Assembly: GCA_027596075.1 (NCBI GenBank) | Contig: JADGJC010000302.1 | Location: 1-47,778 of the forward strand | Direction: 5' to 3' | DNA: 47,778 nucleotides | Source of the DNA: Rhizophlyctis rosea | Lineage: Eukaryota > Chytridiomycota > Chytridiomycetes > Rhizophlyctidales > Rhizophlyctidaceae | Part shown: positions 11,401 through 21,800 of the stretch, one piece after another | Layout: every line of letters begins with the position of its first letter | How positions within the stretch are numbered: the first letter of the stretch is position 1 | The notes under the pieces: model-generated | Database searches by the model: none | What the model was told of the DNA's origin: nothing | What the model saw: the letters and a program-made list of their open reading frames with translations, nothing else | Translations under genes and position numbers: made by a program

Positions 11401-13062
11401 CATTTGAAGAGGGTGCCGGTTAGGGTTGGGGGTGCGGTTGTGTGGGGGTGGGTGAGGGAGGTTGAGGTATGGGTGGTGGCGGTGGCCGTTGCGAGGGAGG
11501 GGGAGATGATGGGGGCTTGTGCTATGGCTATTTGTTGTGTGATACGTTAGAAGTCGTTTCGAAGAAAATGTGTCTAAACGGGTGAGCATGAAATGCAGTA
11601 AACTTACCTCGCTTTAATCGCTCTTTCGTCCGGCTATCCTTCTTCGGGCAAAGCTAACGATGCAAAAGGAAGTGAGCATACGTTAATAACCAACAACATT
11701 CCATACTCCACATTGTCCTTCAAGCAAATGTCCCAACACGCAGGACCAGCAAAAGCACCTGCAACATCCTCAAAACCCTCTTCCCACGACCTACTTCAGC
11801 CGGCTTCTTGCCCTTCTTATCCTTCACTCCCGGATCCGCGCCATGGCTCAGCGCCCAGTCCACAAGTTCCACATGGTCGGCCTTTGCCGCAAAGTGAAGA
11901 ATGCTTTGTTCGGTGGTTGGGTCAATCGGGGCGTTGATGTCGATCCAGCCCATGGTTAGGTAGGCGGCGGCGCGTTGATCGGTGGAGAAGAGGTCAATGA
12001 TGGAGGAGTAGGAGGCGGTGTTGAGGAGGTGGAGGATTTTGGATGTTATTGTTTGGGTGTAGAGCGTTCGTTGGGCTGTGTGTTGTAGTGCGTATCAGTG
12101 CATGATCTTGATGATCCTTCCATCTTCTGTCCCTCCACCTCATCCTACTTCCCAATCTCCCTCCTTCCACTGTCCCTTTTTCCTACACTCCCTCCTTCCC
12201 ACGCTCCCTCCTGCTCACGCTCCCTCCTTCCTACGCTCCCTCTTTCCCACGGTCCTTCTTTCCCACGTTCTCTCCTTCTCATCTACAGCTCGCTTCGGTC
12301 GCCAACAAAAAAAAAGAGAAATAAAGAACAACCACAACAACATAGCTCGCATCGCTCGCAAGAATGATCTAACCAAAAAAAAAAAAAAAAAAAACTCGCT
12401 TCGCTCGCAATCTCTTGCCCACCCACTCACTGACCCGCTCGCTTCGCTCGCAGTCGCATCGCTCTCCCTCACCCCGCCCGCCCTCCGACTCCCACTCACA
12501 ACTCACAACTCACCAAGTAAGATTTCCGCCACCTTATCATTCTTGGCGACATCCTCGGCAGTCTTCCCGTCCTTATTGCGCAGCGTATCATCGACCCTAT
12601 CACTCTTCAAAAGCACCTCAACCAAATCACCTCTCCCATTCTTGGCAACCAAATGCAAGGGTGTATCACCGTCCTCGTTCTTAGCATTCAGCCATTCCCA
12701 CCCTTTTGCTTTCGCGTCTCCTTCGAGGCGTTCAGTTGGAGCTAGAGTACAAAAAGTCGAAAACACGCGTTCAACGACAGCACGTGGACAGAGACTGACT
12801 GCTAGGTGGAGAGGCGAGCCGTACGATGTTTGTGTTGCTGGTGGAGGGGGTATGCAGAGGGTGCGTATTGCTGTTGTTGCTGAGTCTGGGTCCGCGGTTC
12901 GGAGGGTTGATACGAGTTGAAATTGGCGGATGGAGTCGTCTACGGCTGTGAGGAGACAGTCCAGCAAAGGTGGTTTAAATGAATTTACTCTATGGGTAGA
13001 CTGATACTAGCAGGTTGCATACCCTTCAGGCTCGGAGGTGCTGCAGGCTGAGGTTCAGCCAT
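8425..13062 (-). CDS. Osh1/Osh2-type oxysterol-binding protein (ankyrin-PH-FFAT-ORD), six exons
   Basis: Exons 13062-13023, 12945-12514, 12075-11759, 11653-11608, 11527-9510 and 9402-8425 join in frame to 1276 residues; the phases of all five introns match. Order: two ankyrin blocks (about 50-250, e.g. GDTPLHLVAKNGRGDLVEVL and SILHFAAKADHVELVDWAL), a PH domain (about 314-408, GTLFKWTNYAAGYKSRYFVL to WALMEWKKWG), a low-complexity linker, an acidic tract followed by VFYDAEE (about 700-706), and the OSBP-related domain. The ORD shows LPVFFNEPLSMLQRMCEDIE, NKPFNPMLGETYEL and the EQVCHHPP fingerprint (945-952), which spans the last intron, and ends with a W-rich tail. The family moves sterol and PI4P at membrane contacts. 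PH and ankyrin parts target Golgi/PM or the nucleus-vacuole junction, and FFAT binds VAP on the ER. Cys replaces the usual Ser in the fingerprint. The exon 3 end is chosen at GTGCTT (11758); GTAGGT slightly upstream would also keep frame. Confidence 0.93.
12076..12513 (-). repeat. Repeat-filled second intron of the Osh-type gene
   Basis: At 438 nt this is four to seven times the length of other introns here. Reading the plus strand, it holds about six imperfect 16-bp tandem units of the type CGCTCCCTCCTTCCCA (about 12185-12283), four imperfect palindromic 14-15-mers related to CTCGCTTCGCTCGCA (12289, 12346, 12395, 12438) and a 20-base A run (12375-12394). Splice sites GTGAGT-like at 12513 and CACAG at 12076 are intact and in phase. 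Confidence 0.85.
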
Positions 13063-13568
13063 TGTTCACGCCCTATAGGCCCTATCAACACTGCGCGATA
13101 AAAGTTGGGAGATAAGGTGGGCAACCCGTTGATGTGAATGTGGTCCTATTAGTTGTTTCAGTATAGTGTGCAAGTATAAGTTGTCTGTAGTGGGAGGATG
13201 GAGGGTACCTGTTATTGGCGACTGGGAAGGCATTCCGCCATCCAACATGGGATGTCATTGATTGAGTTGCTGATTCATCGAGGGCACAATCAAGTGGCTA
13301 AGCCATCAGGCTAAATCTGGCTCAGCCACCGTAGAAAAGTCTTACTTGTTTTGGACCCCTTGTTGCACACCACCAAGACAGCAAGACTTATCAAAGAAGA
13401 GAAGGAAGTGAAGGGTGGTTGAACTTACCGACTTTCCCACACTTCCCTTCTCTGCACACTTGACTCACTTTGCTTGCCCCACACCGTCACGCTCCTTTAG
13501 CAAAAGCCAATCTTCATACTCGTCCATACTCGTCATACCTGAACACAGCAAACTACCGCCTGTTAAAC
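13063..13568. other. Bidirectional intergenic region
   Basis: Divergent promoter space between the Osh-type gene (minus, ATG 13062) and the coiled-coil gene (plus, ATG 13569). No convincing TATA box, repeat or RNA gene seen. The plus frame can be extended upstream to 13470 without a stop. Confidence 0.5.
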
Positions 13569-14870
13569 ATGCCAATAATCCTGGACCTCGAAAAAGGCAT
13601 TTGCCTATTCTGTGAAAGGTCCGACACCCACCGGAACCTTCAACACAATACTACCTACCTCTACACACCTGAAGTTATACGCAATCAGCACGCTACTCCT
13701 CCTTTTGCAGTGGAAACTCCACACCGCCTTGACCAGCACCCGACACAATTGGCTTGGAAGACCCACCGAGAGCAGGGATATGTGGAGATCCAAATGTCCA
13801 GGATTGACACACCGCCAATGGCCAGCCAACGCTTACTCGAAGCGGAGGGAGCGTTTGAAACACTGCTTGCAAAAAAGCCAGAGGATTTGCAGTCATATGC
13901 ACTACTGTATCATGATATGCTCCAGAAAATCCCTGCCGTATGTGTTGATTCTTTTCGGAATCGTTGACATTGATCTGATTGGAGAATCTGCCCATAGCGT
14001 CCAACCCTTCCAGACTCCTTCTCGGTTGAAGGTCGTTCTTCCACCCCCCCACTCAAGCTCCCGTTCAATCCATCCTTCCTCGGCCGTTCCAAATCCACAG
14101 AGCCCATCTCTGGACAAAAGCCAGCCCTCTCTTTGCTCAAACCATGGTTCTCGGAACTAGACTTACCACAGCAACCTATCACTGCTTTGACCTTCCCCCG
14201 CATGCTTGCCGCCGACGTCACTGAGTTGAAGACTGACATGGGTTTGTTGAAGAATGAGGTGGCGGAGTTGAAGATTGCAAAGGCGGAGTTGAAGATTGCA
14301 AAGGAGAAGGGGGAAAAGAGCCATGCAGAATTGAAGATCTTGCAACAGCAGATGCAGGAGTTGAGGGCTGAGAAGGAGCAATTGCAGGCAGAGAAGTTGG
14401 AAGCCGAGAAGAGTGCTGTCAGAAGGCAGGTGGCCATCAATATTGAGTTTGAATTGAAGTGCGAGCTTTTGGAGGCAATCAAATGGTCGGGCTCTGAGAA
14501 GGCGGATATTTTTGTAGTTGATGGTGAATGGCATGTGGAGAGGGTGTCGGGATTGAAGGTCAGAGATGCGTGGAAGATGGCACGCGCCGCATCTTTGGAG
14601 GCCAGCAATGAGGTCCACAAACGGTGGTTTGGGGATTCGGCGAACCAGTGGGATTTCATTGCGGCCATGAAGCAGCTGAAGCGTTTCTCTCACGAGGGAG
14701 CACACCCAACCACCTATGAGGGTGCACCTGTGACGGGGGAAATGGCCCGTCAATTCATCAACAACGCCAGCATGTCGGCATCCAACAAAAAAGTTGCCAC
14801 CCTCTATATCGACAAGCTCATCGCCAAGCGCACAGAAAAGAATGACCCCACTTTTTTGAAAAGCTACTAG
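13569..14870 (+). CDS. Coiled-coil protein of unknown function, two exons
   Basis: Exon 1 13569-13937 and exon 2 13998-14870 join in phase 0 across a 60-nt intron (GTATGT ... CATAG), giving 413 residues. Exon 1 starts MPIILDLEKGICLFCERSD and has no known domain. Exon 2 begins with a Pro/Ser-rich stretch, then a strong heptad region from about residue 190 to 270 (VTELKTDMGLLKNEVAELK, a repeated AELKIAK unit, then ELRAEKEQLQAEKLEAEKS). A C-terminal globular-looking part follows, with WSGSEKADIFVVDGEWHVER and WKMARAASLEASNEVHKRW. The coiled coil suggests a dimeric structural or scaffolding protein, but no family is recognised. There is no signal peptide or membrane segment. An AATAAA lies about 120 nt after the stop. 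Coding status is supported by the phase-matched intron and long open frames. Confidence 0.75.
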
Positions 14871-14991
14871 AGAAAGGGCGGTGTGGTGGAGCAGTGTAGT
14901 TGGTGCAAGTCCAGTATGTAAGATAGTCGGGTCTCACTTGCTTTGTAACATATTGTAGATAGCGCCTTTGCAAACCCAGCGGTTAGCGGTA

Positions 14992-14997
14992 AATAAA
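14992..14997 (+). terminator. Possible polyadenylation signal
   Basis: AATAAA about 120 nt downstream of the TAG of the coiled-coil gene, in AT-rich sequence. A fitting position for 3'-end formation, but motif alone is weak evidence. Confidence 0.35.
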
Positions 14998-15262
14998 TAT
15001 CAAATTCGATGAGACAAGAGCTACACTATAATTGACGCCCAATGTATCAAGCTGATTAAGTTGTTTCTCCCATTGCATATATGCAATAAGGCTTCAAAGC
15101 TTGAAATGTAAGGACGGGGAAGCAGACGCCATACTCTTGATACTTTGGGCAATATGAACATCTTGTGAAGTGCCATGATGTACTTGACCCCGTAATGTGC
15201 GGTTAGGCGAATCTGCAAAAGGGCTGGCGTCAAGCACTTTGGAACTGCTGCTTTTGTGGATT

Positions 15263-17352
15263 ATGGAAGATCCGCACTTTGCGCACATCGTCTGCAAGTT
15301 CCGCCTGCAACCCTTGATTGGTCCCCTTATCGGAAAGTGAGGGGAATCACTCTCAATTCCCAAGTTCACGGCCAATCCCTCCTCCATACAACACGTACCA
15401 TCCTCACCCAATCCTGTCCGCACACATGGAAGGAGCGCGGCCAGATCGAAACATACGTCCCACGATATGCTCCGAGCGAGTACCTCGTTCCAGCTAAACA
15501 TGACGTGTCGAATGGTTTTGTGACGTTTCGACCTTTGCGGGCGAAGTGGTGTGAAAGATATCTGTCGGAACAGAGGCGTCAGTTTTCAGAGTTCAAGATG
15601 GATCAGCACCTGCTGTTCGAGAAGGATACAAATGTTGATGAAGGAGTACCCCCTGGTCCGTTCAAGCATGGGATCGAGCTGGAAGAGAGTCGCTGGAACA
15701 ACTCTGAAGAACACGAAGATGAGAATTTGGCGATTGAATTTCTTCCAGCAGAGAAAAAGGGCGGGTCCGAGAGCTCGCGCGCAATAAATGAGGGTGATGG
15801 GCTTCTGAGAAGTTGTACGAGATGGGTGAGGAGTCATGCCTTGCCTGCACAGTATGTGTGGTCAGGTAAATGAGTTCTTTGAGTTGATCATGAAGAGTGT
15901 CTGCTCATCACTTTGTAATCCTTGAAGGGGGATCCTTGGACAGGGAGTTTCGCGTAACTATCACAGAATCCAAGGACGCTTACGTGATTCAATTTGAAGG
16001 GGATGAGGTGTTGTTGATGGCTGGGATGTCCATCCCTAGAACTCTGGTTGGTTGTCCCTTCGTTGGGTTTGATAAGCGATCACGGCCTTTGGCATGCACC
16101 GAGAATTGGTGCAGCTCTGACATACGCAGAAGAGACTGACTGATTTCAATATCTTCCAGATTATCAATGCACTCTGGCCGTCACTCTCAATTCCATAGAT
16201 TACACAATACAATCCCTTCTGGAGTCTCTGAACCTCGGCCCAATCAGACCCGGAAACATCTACTCAGATCGTTACAACATCATTTTGGGTGTCATGAAAT
16301 CTATGGACATGGACTTTTCGATTCTATTATCTCCAGAAGTCGGCTCTAAATTAGTATCTCAGCCTCATATCGTACCTTTCAACCACACAAAATGAAATCT
16401 CTATCTCGTCTGTTCAACAGTGGCTCCAAGGTGCACTGAAGGGAATGATTTCGCGCACTAGGCAAAGGTCGCGAACGGATTTCATTGGGACTTTCAGGGG
16501 GGATGGTCTTCAATGGCAATACAAGCGGTAACAACGAAAGACGATGTTGCAATGAGAGTGCTAGTGTTCAAACAGCTGTTAAAATATCGAGAATTTCCAA
16601 CGAACATCATCATTCACGAAGGCCTTTGGGCGCGAAACGCTCAGTAGTAGACGTAACTAGGGGATTATCGGGGAGATGGTGGGAAATTTGAGCATGCCGA
16701 GGGATAGGTGGTGGGAAAAGAATGTGGGCTGGTGGTTTGGATCAAGTTTTGCAGAAGGGGCTTTCCGGAAAGCCTTTTGGCTCAAATATGGTGGGCCCCG
16801 AGCGGATGGCGATGCGGATGATGGGTTGGCGGATCTGAAGGTTGCTTATAAGGTCATATCGCCTCGGTCGACTACGGTTGTGCGGGATATGGTTGCTGGC
16901 CGTAGCCGTACTGTTGGTTTGGGTCCATGCGTGAGTGGGTTTTTGCGGGTGAGGGTACAAGTGCTGCTGGAGGTCATTCAAACGATGAGGACAGGGCAGC
17001 TGTTGGCAGACTTTGTTGAGTCATATGAGGATGACTTTGACGCGCAAAGAAGGGGTGAGTGGGCTATGTGATTTTCCTTTATGCGCGAGCTTTGTACATG
17101 TCGGGGAATGCGGGCAGGGCGATGGAGGTTCTTAAATCTGCAGTGGGGATAGGGAAGAGGGAATTTGATAGGGCTAGTCAGCTTCCAGACTCCGACAAAC
17201 TCAGAGGGCGGAAGATAAGAAATGCAATCCTATGGTCGGCAGCGCTTTGCGTGCTTCAAGCGGGAATTACGTTTTCATTGGGTGCCAACGGGATCTTGAA
17301 TGTCGTCAAGGGGCATTTGGAGGAGACTTCCAAGAGATTAATGTCCGATTAA
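15263..17352 (+). CDS. Multi-exon TPR-like protein of unknown function, two apparent frameshifts
   Basis: Supported exons: an open frame to 15865, then 15928-16050, 16160-16353, 16421-16643 and 16708-17352. Introns are 62, 109, 67 and 64 nt (donors GTAAAT, GTTGTC, GTATCT, GTAGTA). All phases agree, although several donors are weak. Recognisable stretches are SLDREFRVTITESKDAYVIQ, AMRVLVFKQLLKYREF, AFWLKYGGPRADGDADDGL and a TPR-like YARALYMSGNAGRAMEVLK. Two breaks remain: the frame changes at a six-G run (16497-16502) and at a GGG (17061-17063), and one extra G at each would restore continuity. The start is uncertain. ATG 15263 opens a 74-nt frame ending at a GTGAGG donor, but the matching acceptor is unclear (15477 possible). 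The frame ends at TAA 17350-17352, yet coding-like sequence continues in the same frame beyond it, so this may be one gene with the next entry. Function unknown. Confidence 0.6.
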
Positions 17353-18821
17353 CCCCTTGACGCCAACCTCAAATGGCCAGCAGAATTCATCTCGTCACCT
17401 GATGTCGACCTAAAAGCAGAAGTACTTCCTCCCAGCTTCCTTCCCGTCCTGCAATATTTTCTGCAAATCTCGTGGCGCGCACAACCATACAACTACAACC
17501 ACATCGACGTCCGCCTGCTGCTCAATGAAGTCCAGGAAGCGTCTCACAAGATTTTGAACGATCCAATCATTTTTGAGAATTGAAGACCACAACCGATATG
17601 TTTACATATCAAGGTTGCACCTTGTTCGAAGTGAGGGGCACTCAATCTTGATCATCTGTCTTGCGCGCATGGCGAAACGTGGCATCCGCCTTTACCAGGA
17701 CGGCTTACCTCTTGAACTGCGGTCAGCCTTGCGCCAATACGCATGGATCAGTGCTCAACCCCACGTGACGCCGGACGTCAGTGAGTACGATCCGTATCTT
17801 ACACCCAGCAAAGAATTGTTGAAGCAAACATTCGGTTGGTCATTGCAACGAATAGCTGTAGCAAAAACAATGGCGAGGGAACCGCTTTGTGCGGAGGAGA
17901 GAGGATTCTCATTTAGAATGGATCAGGCGCATCGGAAGAAGCTTCAACAGCAGTTGAAAATCGTGAGATCCAAATGCAGCCACCCGAAACTTTGGATACC
18001 CATCAAATCAAGAGATTTTGAGGACCTCGTGGTCGAAATTCAGTATTTCGTAAGGCATCCAGAGGGGTGGAGCGACTCCGGCGCATTAGACGTAATAGAG
18101 TCCGTATGCAAAATGATGGAGATTGCATGGAAGGTGGACATCCCGAGCGGCAGCTTTTTGCAAAGAATGAAGCGTTGGGTGTTGCTGGACAAGTGACAGC
18201 GGGACGAGGAGGTTGCTCTCTATGAAGCAAGGGAACCAATCGCGGAGGGCGAGACAGATGAGATTGAAGCGACGTTTTACAACGACCTGGCGAATCGGAT
18301 TCGTAACTGGGGAGGGCCACCTGACAAGGCCTTGGAATGGGCAGAGAAGGCGGTAGTGGCAACGGAAGGCCGGGCACGCATTGTACTCCATACCAAAGCT
18401 TGCTGTTTGGCGGAGTTAGGGCCTGTCGGGAGGACAAGAATGCTGCACCCACACATCATTCGATTTTGCGACGCTGCGTCTTTGAGGACCCAGCATCCTA
18501 TTCATGTCCTTGCGTAGGTCATCCATAGTCAGTATAGTTTGTAGCATGTTGTTGATCGTGACACCTCTCCTCAATATGGAACGGGTTTGTAGGCAAGTGT
18601 TTGCAATGCAGGATAGTCTACGGTGAGATCATGGCAAAAGCCCAAGAGCTTTCTGGGAGTCCCTCGCATTACTGTAAAATTTTGAACTGTCAAGGTCCCC
18701 CAAAAGCTAAGATGTAACTACGGACAACATGTACAAGATCATTCAGGAACACCCTGCTAATGATGGATATGTGGAAGATCTGATAGTGGACCTGCACGAT
18801 AGACTGCCATGGCATGAGTAA
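17353..18821 (+). CDS. TPR-like exons, possibly the 3' part of the preceding gene
   Basis: Directly after TAA 17350 the same frame stays open to about 17580 and reads as protein (SSPDVDLKAEVLPPSFLPVL, then RLLLNEVQEASHKILNDPI). A second frame carries 17573-18133 (HPKLWIPIKSRDFEDLVVEI and similar). It continues after a 66-nt intron (18134-18199, AAG|GTGGAC ... GACAG) into a TPR-like unit, FYNDLANRIRNWGGPPDKAL then EWAEKAVVATEGRA. Without that intron a TGA at 18194 would interrupt the frame. The stretch 18610-18700 (VYGEIMAKAQELSGSPSHY) and the end 18740-18821 (NDGYVEDLIVDLHDRLPWHE then TAA) look like last exons. The join between the first two frames near 17572 is unresolved: an intron, or one extra T in a T5 run. 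No domain name can be given. Confidence 0.45.
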
Positions 18822-18890
18822 TCGGGTTTCATATTCCTGTTGCTACATATCATGAGGTAGCTCACTTACCAGAATCCTAGGATTGACCCC

Positions 18891-21800
18891 TCAGAGAAAA
18901 ATACACGCTCTTTTCTGGCGTTTCTTTTTTGACCGTTTCTTGTCTTGCTTCTTTCGGCCGTGCTCTTTTTCGTCTTGTTCTGATTCTTGGAATGCCTGCA
19001 CTCTCTCGCTATTGATTGACATCTGCTCCCGCTTCCCCTTACCGATTTGCCCGGTGTGCCACACTTCATCTGCAAAGGCTGTATGGCTCCACTCAGAACT
19101 CGGTAGATGGTCACCACTTGCCTCACCCCTCTCCTTGGCTCCAATTGCAAGCGCACTAGTCACTGGTGCACCACCCGAAACCACAATGTTCGTCATTTTC
19201 ATTATATCAATGTGGGTGGCCTCCGCGTGCCCTTCCGGTCCTATCTGCGGCGCCAAGGCACCTGATGCCTTATCGTTTGGCGCCGCTCCACTTATATCCC
19301 TAATCAGCACATGCTGTTGGACATCTGCTTCCTGCAAAGTGCCTGTCGTGCTCTCCAACCCTGAAAACGCGCGCAACGTCAGTGCTCTGGTTTTCTCCTT
19401 ATGGATAAAAGAGCGAAACCACATACCGGCCATTATTTGCAGGTTCTCTTCGATGGTATTTTCCCCTTCTTCACCACCCACACTTTGTACAGAACATGTG
19501 CTTTTCATCGGCCTATTCGCCTCCTCCTCCACCACAGCATCCTGGACAAAATCTTCTGAAACAGCAATGGATCGTTCCTCCTCTACTTGCGTCCTCTCCG
19601 GGTGGCCCTCCCTCTCTCGCTCATCCGCATCAACGATTGGAGTGATGCCTCGGACCATAGTCGGAGCTTTGCGCCAAGAATCCCTTGTCCCGCCGGCAAT
19701 CTCTGGGCCCATCTCGACCACTTCGGCTGGTTCCGGAGATACGTTCTGGTCTCCTTGACTCGGGGTTCTCGTTTGCAAATCCGGTGGACTTTCCATCAGG
19801 GATTGGTGTAAGCGCAAAAAGGCGGGATACTCGCCAAATGGGTCGTACAGGGCCGATGTCTCATCGTCAGCAGGGCAAACAACAATATCTGCCTGTGTTG
19901 CCAGAACCGTACTATCCCACTCCAACAGCCGGAATAGCTCCTCCCATAATGCCGCCGAATCCGATTCACAGTGCTCAACGCCCGCCAGTAATACTGCCAC
20001 ATGAGCTGCCTTCTCGTGCTTCCCTCGATTCTGCAATAATAACATTAGACTCTTGATGGACGTAACGGTATTTGGATGACGATCCCCGTATACTAGTCTA
20101 CATTCCGCCAAGAGTTTGCAAATGAGCGGTTCTGCCGAGTCTATATCTCCTTGCTCCAGGTACAGCAAAACCGTGCTGTAAAGTGCGTGCACCCTCCCCG
20201 GCCCAAGCACCGAACCGACCGTCCACCTCCGTAGATGTTCGATGAGCAAAGGTTCCGCTAAATCAAACTTTTTCTGCTTCTGATAAAGGAAGGCCAGATT
20301 GATAAGATGCTCCAGAGTGTTCGGATGCATTCCAGATTCGTTGAGTATCGCAAAAGTCTCCGCCAGCTCTGTTTCTGCTATCTCAAAACACCTCAGATAC
20401 AACTGCTCTGCCTTTTCATACTGCTCCTCTTGGTCATACAGCCAAGCCAACTTCGATAGGGATGAAACCATCATCACGTAATTCTCTGGCGAGTCGGGGA
20501 GGGCTTCCTCCACAAACCGTTTGATTAACGGTTCTCCCTTACTGAAATCTCCTGCAGTGCAGTACCACCACGCCAGCTCGTTGAGAACCAACATGGTCTC
20601 CCAATGCTTATCCCCCAAAACTCGTCTATATACATGGTACCATCGTTCCACCTTCTCGATCTCTGCGCGGATCTCCGCTTGAAGGGATGGCGGCGGTAGT
20701 TGGGCAGAATCGGGAGTGGAGGAAGCGGGATGGCTCTCCGTATCAGGTGTTTCCGTAGCCGTCATGACCGTGTCCGAATTTGCCTTTTCTCCAGAGGAGC
20801 TGATGATAGCGTTCCCATCATCAAGCATTGTAAACGGATGCAAGGTGTCGGATGGCATTGTGTTCAAATTCCTCCTATCCCTCCCCGGCGTCATTGCGGA
20901 CCTCACCGACATGATATCCAACTGTGGTTTCACCAAAGGCCGTCCAGCTAAAATACTGAGAAGTTCACTTGCTCGCTCCTTGTTCCCCAGCTTTTCCTGC
21001 AGCCATGCACAGTCACTAACTGTTTTGATCGTGTCCGAGTGATTGGTTCCGAAAAGCTGAGTTTCATGGAAGAGGCACTTCTCGAGCACCGTAACCGCGG
21101 CTTCGTAATGTTCCAGCTCATTGTACATGCCCGCCAACATGTGCGCGGAGGCCAATGTGGTTTCATGCCCACCCCCAAACGCTCTTTCGCTCTTGTCGCA
21201 TACTGTTTCCATGACCCTAACTGCGTCTTGAAACTGCCCTTGAACCCACAACACCGTAGCATATTGAACAAAGTACTGCACTGTGTATGGATGATCGTTG
21301 CCGAGAGTTGCTTGCGCCTTCTTTACGCACTCCAAAAACAAAGGTTCCGCTTCGTCGTATAGCTCCAAATAGAAAAATAGATTTCCCAGACCCCACACCA
21401 TCGGTAGAATGTCCAGATCATTCGGTTTGACCTCACAGACCCGCCGAGCCCGATTCAAGCACTCCAAAGACAGTGGGAGCGCACGGCTATATTCCTGCTG
21501 TATGCAGTAAATGACAGCGAGGTTATGAATTGCCCACAGCGTCTGCGGATCATTCTCGCCCAGTTGATGTCTTGCCCTTTCCGCAACATCCAACCACATC
21601 CCCTCCGCCCCCGCAACATCTCCCAACCGATACATCGTCTTTGCAAGTTGCGCCAAAGGCCGTACGAGTACTTCGTGATCATCCCCGCCGATTCCCTTGA
21701 AGATATCTAAAGCTTCATCGTACAAAGCTTTAGCCTCACTATCCCGTTGCCGAGTAGAGAAAAGGTCACCCAAATCGCACATAAACGCCGCCCGATCCAC

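Noticed and set aside
15094..15501. Minus-strand frame with CAKCGSS resembling a zinc-binding enzyme
   Set aside because: The plus strand has phase-matched exons over the same bases, and the minus frame lacks the rest of the expected motifs.
17055..17089. A 35-nt intron (GTGAGT ... GCGAG) joining the two TPR-like frames
   Set aside because: It fits in phase, but it is far shorter than other introns and removes GYVIFLY, which belongs to a good TPR helix. One missing G is a simpler explanation.
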